A stretch of DNA of 64,000 nt, taken from the NCBI GenBank assembly GCA_965267245.1, contig OZ253939.1, forward strand, positions 3,658,001 through 3,722,000, in the 5' to 3' direction. Of this stretch, positions 6,950-15,884 are shown piece after piece. Made by a program: the position numbers and the translations under genes. Under the pieces are notes generated by a model. It did not search any database, was not told the DNA's origin, and worked only from the letters and a program-made list of their open reading frames with translations. Each line of letters starts with the position of its first letter. Positions within the stretch are counted from its first letter, which is position 1. Source of the DNA: JANSWY01 sp965267245 (GTDB lineage: Bacteria > Bacteroidota > Bacteroidia > Cytophagales > Cyclobacteriaceae).

Positions 6950-8479
6950 CTAAAAGAACCCAAGTTTCTTTTTGTTATAGCTGATCAGCATGTTCTTGGT
7001 ATTTCTATAATGATTGAGCATCATTTTATGTGTCTCCCTACCAAAACCTGACTTCTTGTATCCACCAAACGGGGCATGGGCCGGATACGCATGATAACAA
7101 TTTACCCAGACTCTACCTGCCTTGATCTCTCTTGGCATTTTGTAGATTTCATGCGCATCTCTGGTCCATAATCCCGCACCCAATCCATAAAGCGTATCAT
7201 TGGCGATATCCAGTGCGTCATTTACATCCTTGAAAGTGGTTACTGAGGTCACTGGCCCAAAAATTTCTTCCTGGAATATTCTCATTTTATTGTGCCCCTT
7301 GAAAATTGTAGGCTGAACGTAATACCCATTTTCAAGTCCACTATTCAGATTGGCGGCTCCTCCACCACACAATACTTCAGCACCTTCTTTTTTCCCGATA
7401 TCCATGTAAGACAAAATCTTTTCAAACTGATCATTGGATGCCTGAGCTCCCATCATGGTGTCTTCTGCCAATGGATGACCCATTTTAATGGCATTAGTCC
7501 TCTCAACAACCCGCTCCATAAACCGGTCATAAATAGACTCATGCACTAGAATTCTTGATGGACAGGTACAAACCTCACCCTGGTTTAAGGCAAACATGAC
7601 TGCACCTTCTACGCACTTATCAAAGAATTCATCGTCTGCTTCAGCAATACTTGGCATAAAAATGTTTGGAGACTTCCCACCCAGCTCCATAGTTACCGGA
7701 ATAAGGTTCTCAGATGCATACTGCATGATCAATCGGCCGGTGGTGGTCTCACCAGTGAAAGCCACCTTTGCCACCCTTGGTGAAGTAGCCAATGGTTTGC
7801 CTGCTTCCGGACCAAATCCTGAAACCACATTGATTACACCAGGAGGAACTACATCTGCAATTAGCTCCATCAAAACCATGATGCTTGTAGGTGTTTGCTC
7901 AGCTGGTTTAACCACTGTGCAACACCCTGCTGCCAATGCAGGAGCAATTTTCCAGGTAGCCATAAGCAATGGAAAATTCCAGGGGATAATTTGTCCTACC
8001 ACACCCAGTGGCTCTTGAAGATTGATGCTGACAGTATTTTCATCATGTTCTGAAATAGTGCTCTCATCACCACGAATGACACCAGCAAAATACCTGAAGT
8101 GATCTATACAAAGAGGAAGATCAGCCGCTCGGGTTTCACGGAGTGCCTTTCCATTATCAATGGTTTCTACTCTTGCCAGCATTTCAAGATTATCTTCGAT
8201 TATGTCTGCTATTTTTAGGAGGACATTACTTCTGCTTTGTGCAGATGATTTCGACCATACCTGGAATGCCTTGTGTGCTGCATCCAGTGCTTTTTCAATG
8301 TCGATTTTATTTCCCCGTGCCGCTTTACTGAATACTTTGCCATCTATTGGGCTAATGTTGTCAAAGTATTCACCTGTATCAGGCTTCACCCATTCTCCAC
8401 CAATGAAGTGATCATATTGAGATTTAATGAGGGGCCTTTCTACCGTTTGGTTAGCTTGTGTTAAAGTATCTGAACTCAT
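6950..8479 (-). CDS. NAD(P)-dependent aldehyde dehydrogenase
   Basis: 509 residues, the usual length for the ALDH superfamily. The oxyanion-hole motif IIPWNFP (164-170), the general base Glu265 in MELGGKSPN and the catalytic Cys304 in NQGEVCTC are all present, as are the NAD-binding FTGETTTGR (241-249) and the C-terminal FGGYKKSGFGRE. Sequence style and the DUF779 neighbour match the acetaldehyde/aliphatic aldehyde dehydrogenases of the ExaC/AldB type. The divergent AraC gene and the direct repeat between them suggest aldehyde- or alcohol-responsive control. Oxidises an aldehyde to the acid; the exact substrate is unknown. Confidence 0.92.
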   Translation of the reverse strand: MSSDTLTQANQTVERPLIKSQYDHFIGGEWVKPDTGEYFDNISPIDGKVFSKAARGNKIDIEKALDAAHKAFQVWSKSSAQSRSNVLLKIADIIEDNLEMLARVETIDNGKALRETRAADLPLCIDHFRYFAGVIRGDESTISEHDENTVSINLQEPLGVVGQIIPWNFPLLMATWKIAPALAAGCCTVVKPAEQTPTSIMVLMELIADVVPPGVINVVSGFGPEAGKPLATSPRVAKVAFTGETTTGRLIMQYASENLIPVTMELGGKSPNIFMPSIAEADDEFFDKCVEGAVMFALNQGEVCTCPSRILVHESIYDRFMERVVERTNAIKMGHPLAEDTMMGAQASNDQFEKILSYMDIGKKEGAEVLCGGGAANLNSGLENGYYVQPTIFKGHNKMRIFQEEIFGPVTSVTTFKDVNDALDIANDTLYGLGAGLWTRDAHEIYKMPREIKAGRVWVNCYHAYPAHAPFGGYKKSGFGRETHKMMLNHYRNTKNMLISYNKKKLGFF

Positions 8480-8540
8480 AATTAATTTGTTTTTAGATTT
8501 TAAGCGATTTCTAAAGCTCCTCTTTTAAACACTCAATCAT

Positions 8541-8580
8541 TTTGCTCACAGTCTAATTCACTTTGCTCTGCGTCTATTCA
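8541..8580. promoter_or_regulatory. Direct repeat, candidate AraC-type operator
   Basis: TTTGCTCACAGTCTAATTCA (8541-8560) is repeated as TTTGCTCTGCGTCTATTCA (8562-8580), a spacing of 21 bp, or two helical turns. It lies in the divergent region between the dehydrogenase and the AraC-family gene. Tandem half-sites about 21 bp apart are how AraC-type dimers commonly contact DNA, so this is the likely binding site of the adjacent regulator. Confidence 0.5.
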
Positions 8581-8676
8581 TTGAAATTTTTGAAAAATGA
8601 CTCCTTATATATGCTGGATTTTTTGCATATTGATAATTACCCGCTGATTTAACTGAAAAGATTTAACCGGAACGTG

Positions 8677-9600
8677 ATGAAACGATACATGATTGACACA
8701 TTCCCGGCAAGGAAAGAAAGATCCCTGTTCACCCTGGTAGAGAACAGAACTGCTTATTCATATGAGATGTGTGAGTTAAATCTTTTTGAAACCCATCAAA
8801 CTGCTGAAAACGTCAACCTAATGTTTGATCATTTTGTGCTAACCAGCATGCTCTCTGGCAAAAAAGTGATGAAACTACCCAAAAAGGAAAGCTTTGATTA
8901 CCTGCCTGGTGAATCAGTTATTTTACCACCTGGTGAAATGATGAGCATAGATTTTCCTGAAGCTCAGTTAAAAAACCCTACCCAATGTATTGCATTGACC
9001 ATTTCAGATGATGTGATCAAAAAGACTATGGAAACTTTAAATGAGTTCAACCCTAAGGCTGATACCTGGGGAAACTGGACCATTGATCCGTCAATTTTCC
9101 ATCTCACCAATAACATGGAGCTTGCAGATACTGTCAATCGCATCATTAGAATTACAAAAAGTGAGGAAGGAAAGGCAAAGGACCTGATGGTGGAATTGAC
9201 TTTAAGGGAAATGCTCATTCGGTTAATGCAAACGCAGGCACGGATTCTTTTCGAACAATCTTATTCCTTGCTTTCTACGAGTAATGCATTGGCGAATGCC
9301 ATTCAATACATCAAAGAAAATCTTCGTGGGAAAATTGATATGATCAAACTTGCAGAGAAAGCCTGTATGAGTAGAGCGAGTTTCTTCAAAAAGTTCAAAG
9401 AAACTATGGGTTTAACTCCCTCCCAGTACATTTTGAAAGCCAGGATCCAATTGGCTCAGGATGACTTAAAAGCCTACGGCGCGCACATTTCGGAAGTCTG
9501 TTATTCCTGTGGATTCGAAAATGTCTCTCACTTCACCAAATCTTTCAAGAATGAAGTAGGTATGACACCTACAGAGTGGCAGCAATCCAATAAAACCTAA
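8677..9600 (+). CDS. AraC-family transcriptional regulator
   Basis: About 307 residues from the ATG at 8677 (a GTG lies immediately before it in frame). The N-terminal 190 residues form a cupin-like ligand-binding region (FVLTSMLSGKKVMKLPK, DYLPGESVILPPGE). The C-terminal 100 residues are two helix-turn-helix motifs: IDMIKLAEKACMSRASFFKK, then ISEVCYSCGFENVSHFTKSF with the family signature ending in PTEWQQ. Divergently transcribed from the aldehyde dehydrogenase across a 200-bp region with a 21-bp-spaced direct repeat, so it probably controls that enzyme. Its stop overlaps the convergent oxygenase gene by 4 bp. Confidence 0.9.
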   Translation: MKRYMIDTFPARKERSLFTLVENRTAYSYEMCELNLFETHQTAENVNLMFDHFVLTSMLSGKKVMKLPKKESFDYLPGESVILPPGEMMSIDFPEAQLKNPTQCIALTISDDVIKKTMETLNEFNPKADTWGNWTIDPSIFHLTNNMELADTVNRIIRITKSEEGKAKDLMVELTLREMLIRLMQTQARILFEQSYSLLSTSNALANAIQYIKENLRGKIDMIKLAEKACMSRASFFKKFKETMGLTPSQYILKARIQLAQDDLKAYGAHISEVCYSCGFENVSHFTKSFKNEVGMTPTEWQQSNKT

Positions 9601-10223
9601 GTGAGGAACTTTCCAAGTGCTGCAGGTTGATACAGGAGCCAGCCTGTTAAACTATACCTGCTTTTATGAGCATGACAAACTGCATGAGGTACAATTGCAC
9701 TCTTAAACATGGCACATCTTCTGGCAACTGGTTGCACCAGAAATGACTCCTCTTCTGATGTGAAGATCTCTAACTCCCCTCCATCGCCTTCTGTCCATCC
9801 TTCATTCAGGTAGATAACCACTGAAATCATCCTGTTATTTCTATCGGCAAACTGATCAACATGCTTGTCATAGTGCCCACCTGAGGGATAATGTGCAAAG
9901 TGAAATTCAAACCCTGACAAACTCAAAAAGCAATACCTGTTTAACACTTGCATCGTTTCATCCAAAAGATTCCAGAAATCAAGCTGCGAATCTCTTTTCC
10001 GATCCAGCCAGTAGGTAAAGTCTCCACGGATATTTCTTTTGATCATGTGATTATCCAGGCTCCCTATCCCGGCCTGATCAAATTCATCAATCTTGTTTAA
10101 AAAATGAGTGCGAACTTCCTGGTACAGGGAATCACTTAAAAAATCATCGATAATGACATAATCCTGCTGAGCAAGCTCATCTATCCAGTTGAGCCATTTC
10201 TCGTTACTATGGTAAGATTTCAA
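9597..10223 (-). CDS. 2-oxoglutarate/Fe(II)-dependent oxygenase (prolyl hydroxylase-like)
   Basis: 208 residues. The double-stranded beta-helix ligands are visible: His121 and Asp123 (HVD), the distal His180 (IVPHAV), and Arg189 (HKSRYSLTGW) for the 2-oxoglutarate carboxylate. GGELEIF and VVIYLN surround them, as in SM-20/P4H-type enzymes. It would hydroxylate a protein or small molecule using O2 and 2-oxoglutarate; bacterial relatives are known to modify EF-Tu, but nothing here fixes the target. It is a single gene, divergent from rpmB. Confidence 0.85.
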   Translation of the reverse strand: MKSYHSNEKWLNWIDELAQQDYVIIDDFLSDSLYQEVRTHFLNKIDEFDQAGIGSLDNHMIKRNIRGDFTYWLDRKRDSQLDFWNLLDETMQVLNRYCFLSLSGFEFHFAHYPSGGHYDKHVDQFADRNNRMISVVIYLNEGWTEGDGGELEIFTSEEESFLVQPVARRCAMFKSAIVPHAVCHAHKSRYSLTGWLLYQPAALGKFLT

Positions 10224-10387
10224 ATTAGAATTAAAAGCCCGCGAATGTAATTGAATCTATTAATTCAAAATACAATTAAGCGTAATTAAATCAATAAGAA
10301 ATCCCATATTTGCACCTCACAAATAGGAATGCTTCGCAATAGCACGTATGAACTTGAACAAATGCTTAATTTCTTTTCACAAAGTGT

Positions 10388-10417
10388 TTGTATTTCAATT
10401 AAATACTACGATATTTG
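10388..10417 (+). promoter_or_regulatory. Candidate promoter of the rpmB-rpmG operon
   Basis: TTG (10388-10390), 19 nt, then GATATTTG (10410-10417), a 7/8 match to the Bacteroidota -7 element TAnnTTTG. The start would fall near 10423, giving a 5' leader of about 25 nt before the rpmB ATG. Confidence 0.5.
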
Positions 10418-10448
10418 CAGTCCGATTTTAAAATAAGGCGAAAAAGAG

Positions 10449-10688
10449 ATGTCGAGAGTTTGTCAAATAACCGGAAAGAGACCACAAGTAGGAAACAATG
10501 TTTCCCATGCGAATAACAAAACGAAGAGAAGGTTCTACCCTAATCTTCAAAAGAAGAGATTCTACATCCCTGAAGAGGATAAGTGGATTACTTTGAAAGT
10601 ATCTACATCCGCTATCAGGACAATTAATAAGAAAGGTATTACTGCTGTATTAAAGAAAGCTAGAAAGAACGGTAACGTTTTAGTATAA
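10449..10688 (+). CDS. rpmB: 50S ribosomal protein L28
   Basis: 79 residues, the normal length. It begins MSRVCQITGKRPQVGNNVSH, the classic L28 N-terminus, and contains RRFYPNLQKKRFY and LKVSTSAIRTINKKG. It is a component of the large ribosomal subunit. First gene of a ribosomal block with rpmG, a DUF4295 gene and ftsY, an order common in Bacteroidota. Confidence 0.97.
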   Translation: MSRVCQITGKRPQVGNNVSHANNKTKRRFYPNLQKKRFYIPEEDKWITLKVSTSAIRTINKKGITAVLKKARKNGNVLV

Positions 10689-10734
10689 GTATACTGACAA
10701 ACGATTCACTGTTTCGACTTAAAAAATTTAGAAG

Positions 10735-10917
10735 ATGGCAAAGAAAGGCAACAGAGTTCAGGTAATTTTAGAATGCACAGAACACAAAGATTCTGGCAAA
10801 CCTGGCACTTCAAGATATATTACAACAAAAAACAGGAAGAATACTCCTGAAAGAATTGAGTTGAAGAAATACAATCCAATTCTAAGAAAATATACAGTTC
10901 ACAAAGAAATTAAGTAA
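10735..10917 (+). CDS. rpmG: 50S ribosomal protein L33
   Basis: 60 residues. The sequence MAKKGNRVQVILECTEHKDS and YITTKNRKNTPERIELKKYN is diagnostic for L33. It lacks the CxxC pairs of zinc-binding (C+) L33 forms, with only Cys14 visible, so it is a C- (zinc-independent) form. Lies 46 nt after rpmB and 2 nt before the DUF4295 gene. Confidence 0.97.
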   Translation: MAKKGNRVQVILECTEHKDSGKPGTSRYITTKNRKNTPERIELKKYNPILRKYTVHKEIK

Positions 10918-10919
10918 CC

Positions 10920-11075
10920 ATGGCAAAGAAAGTAGTAGCAACACTGAAGCAAAAAGGTGGAGTAAAGTACGCTAAAGTTATCAAAGCTGTTAAGAATGAT
11001 AAGACAGGTGCTTATTCCTTCAAAGAAGAGATGGTGACTGAGGATAAAGTTAAAGACGTAATCAACGCGAACTAA
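10920..11075 (+). CDS. DUF4295 small basic protein
   Basis: 51 residues, beginning MAKKVVATLKQKGGVKYAKV and ending KVKDVINAN. The start ATG shares the region immediately after the rpmG stop (TAACCATGG). DUF4295 is a Bacteroidota-specific small basic family found next to rpmG. I know of no assigned function; its invariable place in the ribosomal cluster and high lysine content suggest a ribosome-associated protein. It is followed by a terminator at 11109. Confidence 0.9.
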   Translation: MAKKVVATLKQKGGVKYAKVIKAVKNDKTGAYSFKEEMVTEDKVKDVINAN

Positions 11076-11108
11076 TTCTCGGAGTTAAAATATTTTGTAT
11101 ACAGAAGG

Positions 11109-11131
11109 AGTCCCAAATAGGGACTTTTTTT
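11109..11131 (+). terminator. Intrinsic terminator after the rpmB-rpmG-DUF4295 operon
   Basis: AGTCCC (11109-11114), loop AAATA, GGGACT (11120-11125), then a run of seven T. It separates the ribosomal genes from ftsY and overlaps the region upstream of the chosen ftsY start, arguing against any ftsY start before 11131. Confidence 0.8.
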
Positions 11132-11162
11132 GTTATATTCAAACTACAACCTTTTTTATCCA

Positions 11163-12116
11163 ATGAGCTTACTGGGATTTTTTTCGAAAGACAAAAAAGA
11201 GAACCTGGACAAGGGTCTCGAGAAGAGTAAACAAAGCTTTTTCAACAAGCTAAGCAAAGCAGTTGTTGGAAAGTCTACTGTAGATGCAGATGTATTAGAC
11301 GAGCTTGAAGAAATTCTTATTTCGTCCGATGTAGGAGTAGATACCACTATAAAGGTGATTGAGAGAATAGAGGAGCGTGTTGCCAAAGACAAATACCTCA
11401 ATGTTGAAGAACTCAACAAGATTTTAAGAGAAGAAATAGCTGGCTTACTGGAAGAAAACAACACCAAAGACCTTGAAGACTTTGCATTACCCGAAACCTC
11501 TGGACCATATGTGATTCTTGTTGTGGGGGTAAATGGTGTTGGTAAAACCACTACCATTGGAAAGTTATCTGCTCAGTTCAAAAACAAAGGCAAAAAGGTA
11601 ATTCTGGGAGCAGCAGATACTTTTAGAGCGGCTGCTGTTGATCAAATCAAACTTTGGGGAGAAAGAACCGGAGTAGATGTGATCTCACATGGAATGAATA
11701 CAGATCCCGCTTCAGTAGCTTTTGACGCGGTGAAAACCGCAGTGGACCAAAAAGCAGATTTGGTCATCATTGATACTGCTGGTAGACTTCACACCAAAGT
11801 CAATCTGATGAATGAGCTTTCTAAAATCAAGAAGGTCATCCAAAAATTTATCCCTGAAGCACCTCATGAAGTATTGTTGGTACTTGATGGTAGCACCGGA
11901 CAAAATGCATTTATCCAGGCAAAAGAATTCACAAAAGCAACTGAAGTGAGTGCCCTGGCCATTACAAAACTTGATGGCACGGCCAAGGGTGGCGTAGTAA
12001 TTGGCATCAGTGATCAATTTAAAATTCCCGTTAAGTACATTGGTGTCGGTGAAAAGGTGGAAGATCTACAGGTTTTTAATAAATTCGAGTTTGTAGATTC
12101 CTTTTTCAACAAATAA
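11163..12116 (+). CDS. ftsY: Signal recognition particle receptor FtsY
   Basis: 317 residues from the ATG at 11163 (MSLLGFFSKDKKENLDKGLE). An upstream in-frame TTG at 11130 lies in the terminator U-tract and is rejected. It has the SRP54-type helical N domain, then the G domain with P-loop GVNGVGKTTTIGKL, DTFRAAAVDQ, DTAGRL and TKLDGTAKGG. The acidic A domain is short, so membrane docking probably uses the amphipathic N-terminus. GTPase that receives ribosome/SRP complexes at the membrane and delivers them to SecYEG. Confidence 0.96.
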   Translation: MSLLGFFSKDKKENLDKGLEKSKQSFFNKLSKAVVGKSTVDADVLDELEEILISSDVGVDTTIKVIERIEERVAKDKYLNVEELNKILREEIAGLLEENNTKDLEDFALPETSGPYVILVVGVNGVGKTTTIGKLSAQFKNKGKKVILGAADTFRAAAVDQIKLWGERTGVDVISHGMNTDPASVAFDAVKTAVDQKADLVIIDTAGRLHTKVNLMNELSKIKKVIQKFIPEAPHEVLLVLDGSTGQNAFIQAKEFTKATEVSALAITKLDGTAKGGVVIGISDQFKIPVKYIGVGEKVEDLQVFNKFEFVDSFFNK

Positions 12117-12118
12117 GC

Positions 12119-12484
12119 ATGGACGAATTAAAAAAAGCTACTCTTCTTCTTCACTCCCTGATATTCCATTATCACGGACTAGACGAGGACGAGAAGATTT
12201 TGCTTCAAGCCACTGCAAATAAAATCGATGGTCAAAAAGAATTGGACTGGGCTAATAACTTCATTGCCGAAGATTACATTAGTGCCTTCGAACGATCCCG
12301 ACCTATGCTCAAAGGGATATTCGGTTCCATGAAAAAAGAAGCAAGAATTGAACAGCTCATTGCGATTTGGAAAGACAATTACCAAAAAGGGTATGTAACA
12401 GAAATGGAAACCAAAGCCATGCTTCATCTTGCCCAGGATTGGGATATTGAGCAAGAATTTAAAAAAGCTGTAGAAGTTAAATAA
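12119..12484 (+). CDS. Hypothetical helical protein downstream of ftsY
   Basis: 121 residues, no signal peptide or membrane segment; predicted mostly alpha-helical and acidic (DEDEKILLQATANKIDGQKE, FERSRPMLKGIFGSMKKEAR). Starts 2 nt after the ftsY stop, so it is co-transcribed. I do not recognise a named domain. A role linked to protein targeting is only suggested by position. Confidence 0.75.
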   Translation: MDELKKATLLLHSLIFHYHGLDEDEKILLQATANKIDGQKELDWANNFIAEDYISAFERSRPMLKGIFGSMKKEARIEQLIAIWKDNYQKGYVTEMETKAMLHLAQDWDIEQEFKKAVEVK

Positions 12485-12493
12485 GGTGGTCGA

Positions 12494-13219
12494 TTATAAG
12501 CTCATCATATCCTTAAATCTAGCCGCCTGTCTTCTGCTTACCTCGATTTTTTCTCCACCTTTTAGCTGAACCATTAGTCCCCCATTAAACCAGGGCTCAA
12601 TTGTATCCACCCATCCCAGGTTAATGATGTGCTTTCTACTAGCCCGGAAAAAGTTCCTGTCATCTAAACGCTCATCAAGAGCATTCAGACTTTTGTGGAT
12701 CATGGGCTTATTCTTTTCAAAATACACTTTGATATAGTTGCCATCAGATTCAAAAAGGCGTACGTCAGCCAATCTCACGAACCAGCATCTGTCACCATCT
12801 TTTACAAACACCTGATCATTGGAACCAAGCTTCTTTTCCTGAGGCTCATCTGGTGCGTCCTTTATGTTGCTGTCTGATGTCAATAGTTTTTTGATAGCAT
12901 CCGCCAATCTGTCGGGATTGATGGGTTTCAAGAGGTAGTCCAGTGCATTGAAGTCAAAAGCTTTTATCGCAAACTCATCATATGCAGTGGTGAATATTAC
13001 TTTAGGAACAGCATCCAGTTTTTCCAGCAAGTCAAATCCGGATTGGCCAGGCATTTGAATGTCCAAAAAAATCAGGTCTGGCTTAAGCTGATTTATTTTT
13101 TCAAATGCATCATCTGCATCCACCGCTTCGTCCAATACTTCAATCTCTTTGTACTCATCAAGCAATGAAATGAGTTCTTTCCTTGCCAGTCTTTCATCAT
13201 CAATAACTAATGCCTTCAT
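12494..13219 (-). CDS. LytTR-type response regulator
   Basis: 241 residues. Receiver domain 1-120 with the phosphorylated Asp53 in DLIFLDIQMPG, the acidic pair IDDERLARKE, Thr in IFTTAYDEFA and Lys in YLLKPI. The C-terminal LytTR DNA-binding domain (about 140-241) shows FVRLADVRLFESDGNYIKVY and the end motif EVSRRQAARFKDM. LytTR proteins bind pairs of 9-bp direct repeats about 21 bp apart. The gene overlaps its cognate kinase by 4 bp. Confidence 0.93.
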   Translation of the reverse strand: MKALVIDDERLARKELISLLDEYKEIEVLDEAVDADDAFEKINQLKPDLIFLDIQMPGQSGFDLLEKLDAVPKVIFTTAYDEFAIKAFDFNALDYLLKPINPDRLADAIKKLLTSDSNIKDAPDEPQEKKLGSNDQVFVKDGDRCWFVRLADVRLFESDGNYIKVYFEKNKPMIHKSLNALDERLDDRNFFRASRKHIINLGWVDTIEPWFNGGLMVQLKGGEKIEVSRRQAARFKDMMSL

Positions 13220-14241
13220 ATTGTTTCGGGGATAATAATTTGGGTTAGTACAGTATGTTTATCTTCATTGCCTATTTCAAATATCGCCTCCTCACCATAG
13301 ATCAGGTCCAGCCTTTTAATGGTACTGTCAATACCAAATCCAATCTGCCCGTTCATTTTAGGTGTATGATACTGTCCACTATTTCTAATCTGTATGACTA
13401 ACGTATGATTGTCAACTATTGTTTTTATAGATATTTTCCCACCTTTTTTAAGTTTAGAAATACCGTGTTTAATGCCATTTTCCACCAATGTTTGGACCAT
13501 CATTGGAGGTATATTAAAATCACTACTTTCAGGGTCAATGTCAAAATTTACTTTTAGTCTCTCTTCATACCTGACGCACTCCAGGTCAAGATAATCTTTT
13601 ACGGTATCTAACTCTTCGTTAAATGTAATAAGCTTTCTTTTATCCAGGACCAGTGAGCTGCGAAGTATATTGGAAAGCTGCGTTATGGCCAATTTTGATT
13701 TTTGTGGGTTCTCATCCACTAATGCCCTAATACTGTTCAAAGCATTGAATATAAAATGAGGGTTCAGCTGTGATTTTAGGTTATTTAACTCAAATTCGTT
13801 TATGGCTGCTTCATATTGAAGTGATTTATTATACCGCTCAAAATAATGGAATGTGAAGTAGACAATACTCCATATGAAATAAGTGAAGAAAGGAGATATT
13901 ATACCAGCTATTACACCTAGAAAAGTGATCTTTCCCACCGGACCATCGTCAATAATCGCAATAAAACCTAACAAAGCCAGGTAATTGGAAATGGACAATG
14001 CCAAAACTGCTAATATTATTCGAGGTACTAATTTTACCCATCTAAACAGCAACCATTCTCGTTTAATAATGATCTCACGAAAAAGGTGGGTAATGGTAAT
14101 ATTGAAAAAGATCTGAAAGAATTCGCCAAAGAACTGATTGATATCGAATTGCTGAACTGTGGTGTACAAGAACACCTCAAAAAAGCTCCAGGATGACCAA
14201 CCCAACACCTGACATATCCAGTATAATCGCTTCTTATTCAT
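13216..14241 (-). CDS. LytS-family sensor histidine kinase
   Basis: 341 residues. Four hydrophobic segments fill residues 1-135, with no extracellular sensor domain. The His_kinase (PF06580) motif is LKSQLNPHFIFNALNSIRAL (155-174) with His162 as the phosphoacceptor, followed by a HATPase domain with MMVQTLVENGIKHGI (N box) and IGFGIDSTIKRL (G2). It phosphorylates the LytTR regulator encoded 4 bp overlapping downstream. The signal is unknown and probably sensed in or at the membrane. Confidence 0.92.
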   Translation of the reverse strand: MNKKRLYWICQVLGWSSWSFFEVFLYTTVQQFDINQFFGEFFQIFFNITITHLFREIIIKREWLLFRWVKLVPRIILAVLALSISNYLALLGFIAIIDDGPVGKITFLGVIAGIISPFFTYFIWSIVYFTFHYFERYNKSLQYEAAINEFELNNLKSQLNPHFIFNALNSIRALVDENPQKSKLAITQLSNILRSSLVLDKRKLITFNEELDTVKDYLDLECVRYEERLKVNFDIDPESSDFNIPPMMVQTLVENGIKHGISKLKKGGKISIKTIVDNHTLVIQIRNSGQYHTPKMNGQIGFGIDSTIKRLDLIYGEEAIFEIGNEDKHTVLTQIIIPETI

Positions 14242-14326
14242 GAATACGCTAAACTAAATGAATTAGCGAAATGCTCCTATACTTTTTATTTGTGTGGGTT
14301 TATTTTGATTTGGTAGTGTCTATAAA

Positions 14327-15877
14327 TTATTTCTTTATAATTGAGGTACTTCTTTTGATTGTACCATTTCTATACAACATAAAATATCTACCTGGTTGCA
14401 ATCCCGCACAATTCCAGGTGATTTGTTGTTTTCCACTATTCAGTTTACCAGAAAACACAGTTTCAACAGCCCTTCCCTGCATATCTATCAATGTCAAACT
14501 ACTATGCTCCCCGTTTCCTATAAGCTCTATTCTCGCCTGAGCTTCCACTGGGTTTGGATATACCTTTAGAAGGTCCTCAACTTGCCTGGTAGATGTGATT
14601 ACACTTTCTCCAATAATTGGTAAAGTATTGAATTCATCCAGAAGTACATCATTCAATTGAGTTTCACCCTGTCCGAACCATTGTTCAAGCATTGACGCGT
14701 ACACCTGTCTGAAATCATATTGCCATTCCAGGTTGTCGTCATAATTAGAACTGGGGCTAATGACCTGGTTATCCCCTATAACACCTCCCCTGACCTTATT
14801 TCCAAACACAAACATGGGTGCCGCAGACCCGTGATCTGTTCCAAGACTTGCGTTTGAAACAATTCTTCTCCCAAACTCGGAGAAAGTCATCCCGACTACC
14901 CTGTCATCAACTCCATGAAACTCCAGGTCCTGCATGAAAGAAGAAATGGCGTCATTTATGTTTTTTAGCAAAGAAGCATGTTCACCAATTGTGTGATCAG
15001 AACCTTCAACCTGAGCATCATGAGTATCAAACCCACCAAGTCTCACCATATAAAGTGGTGTTTGCAGTCCTCCGGCTATTAATCTTGAGACTATTTTCAA
15101 TTGTTGCGATAGAAAATCTTCTTCATAGGATACCTGAGAGGTCACTTTCAGTGCTGCTTCCTGTACCACCTGGCCATATTGCTGTGATTGACGCGCAATA
15201 AGCCTAATGTACCGTAGTTTATCCCCTGCGATTGTATCCGGAGCTTCTTCTTCAATATCATTGATCAATTCATAGAAGAATTGCGGATTGTTGATGACCA
15301 TCCCCATTGTGGCGCTTGGGCCCTGGAATAGCAATGAACTTCCATAGCCTAATTCAATTGCCAAAGGATCCGGGTTATTCTCATTTGGATACTCTTCTGG
15401 AAAATCCGGATACTCCTGATTGAGAAAGCGCCCCACCCATCCTGTATTTATTAATTCATTGCTGTCAGACCCACTCATCCAAATATCCGTAGACCTGAAA
15501 TGAGAGAAATTTTGTTCCTCGTATCCTACATTCTGGATGACACCAAACCTACCTTCGTCATAAAGTGCTTTTAGATCTGCCCAGGCTGGATGAAATGCCA
15601 GGTCTTTTCCCGGAAGTTCTATCAAACTGGAATCCGGCAAAATAACATGTGGTCTCACATTGTTAAGAGCAGATAATGAATTCAATGGAATCACAGTGTT
15701 CAAACCATCATTCCCACCTTCAAGGAAAATCAAAACCAGCACCCTATCAGTTTCTTCAGCAAATCGTAAAAAATTGTTGACAGCCTGTTGTTGTGGACTT
15801 CTGAATCCAAAAGAACCCACTACACCAGGTAAGGCCACACCGTGTGTCAAATGTCTTAAAAATGATCTTCTTTTCAT
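14327..15877 (-). CDS. DUF1501 (sulfatase-like fold) exported protein with T9SS sorting domain
   Basis: 516 residues. The N-terminus MKRRSFLRHLTHGVALPG is a twin-arginine-like signal. The body has the DUF1501 hallmarks LVLIFLEGGNDGLNTVIP, FAFHPA-type region, GGFDTHDAQ (metal-binding Asp/His) and MTFSEFGRRIVSNASLGTDH (alkaline-phosphatase-superfamily-like metal site). The last 80 residues are a T9SS sorting domain (LLKVYPNPVEAQARIEL, LQPGRYFMLYRNG). It lies 7 nt after a DUF1800 gene; these pairs are widespread, and their substrate is unknown. Confidence 0.88.
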   Translation of the reverse strand: MKRRSFLRHLTHGVALPGVVGSFGFRSPQQQAVNNFLRFAEETDRVLVLIFLEGGNDGLNTVIPLNSLSALNNVRPHVILPDSSLIELPGKDLAFHPAWADLKALYDEGRFGVIQNVGYEEQNFSHFRSTDIWMSGSDSNELINTGWVGRFLNQEYPDFPEEYPNENNPDPLAIELGYGSSLLFQGPSATMGMVINNPQFFYELINDIEEEAPDTIAGDKLRYIRLIARQSQQYGQVVQEAALKVTSQVSYEEDFLSQQLKIVSRLIAGGLQTPLYMVRLGGFDTHDAQVEGSDHTIGEHASLLKNINDAISSFMQDLEFHGVDDRVVGMTFSEFGRRIVSNASLGTDHGSAAPMFVFGNKVRGGVIGDNQVISPSSNYDDNLEWQYDFRQVYASMLEQWFGQGETQLNDVLLDEFNTLPIIGESVITSTRQVEDLLKVYPNPVEAQARIELIGNGEHSSLTLIDMQGRAVETVFSGKLNSGKQQITWNCAGLQPGRYFMLYRNGTIKRSTSIIKK

Positions 15878-15884
15878 GGCCGTC

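Noticed and set aside
7596..8018. 140-codon plus-strand frame
   Set aside because: Antisense shadow of the aldehyde dehydrogenase, which has all catalytic motifs on the other strand.
11130..11162. Upstream extension of FtsY from a TTG
   Set aside because: It begins in the U-tract of the preceding terminator and adds residues foreign to the family; the ATG at 11163 is preferred.
14271..14540. 89-codon plus-strand frame with a hydrophobic start
   Set aside because: Mostly antisense to the T9SS tail of the DUF1501 protein; hydrophobicity comes from an AT-rich spacer.
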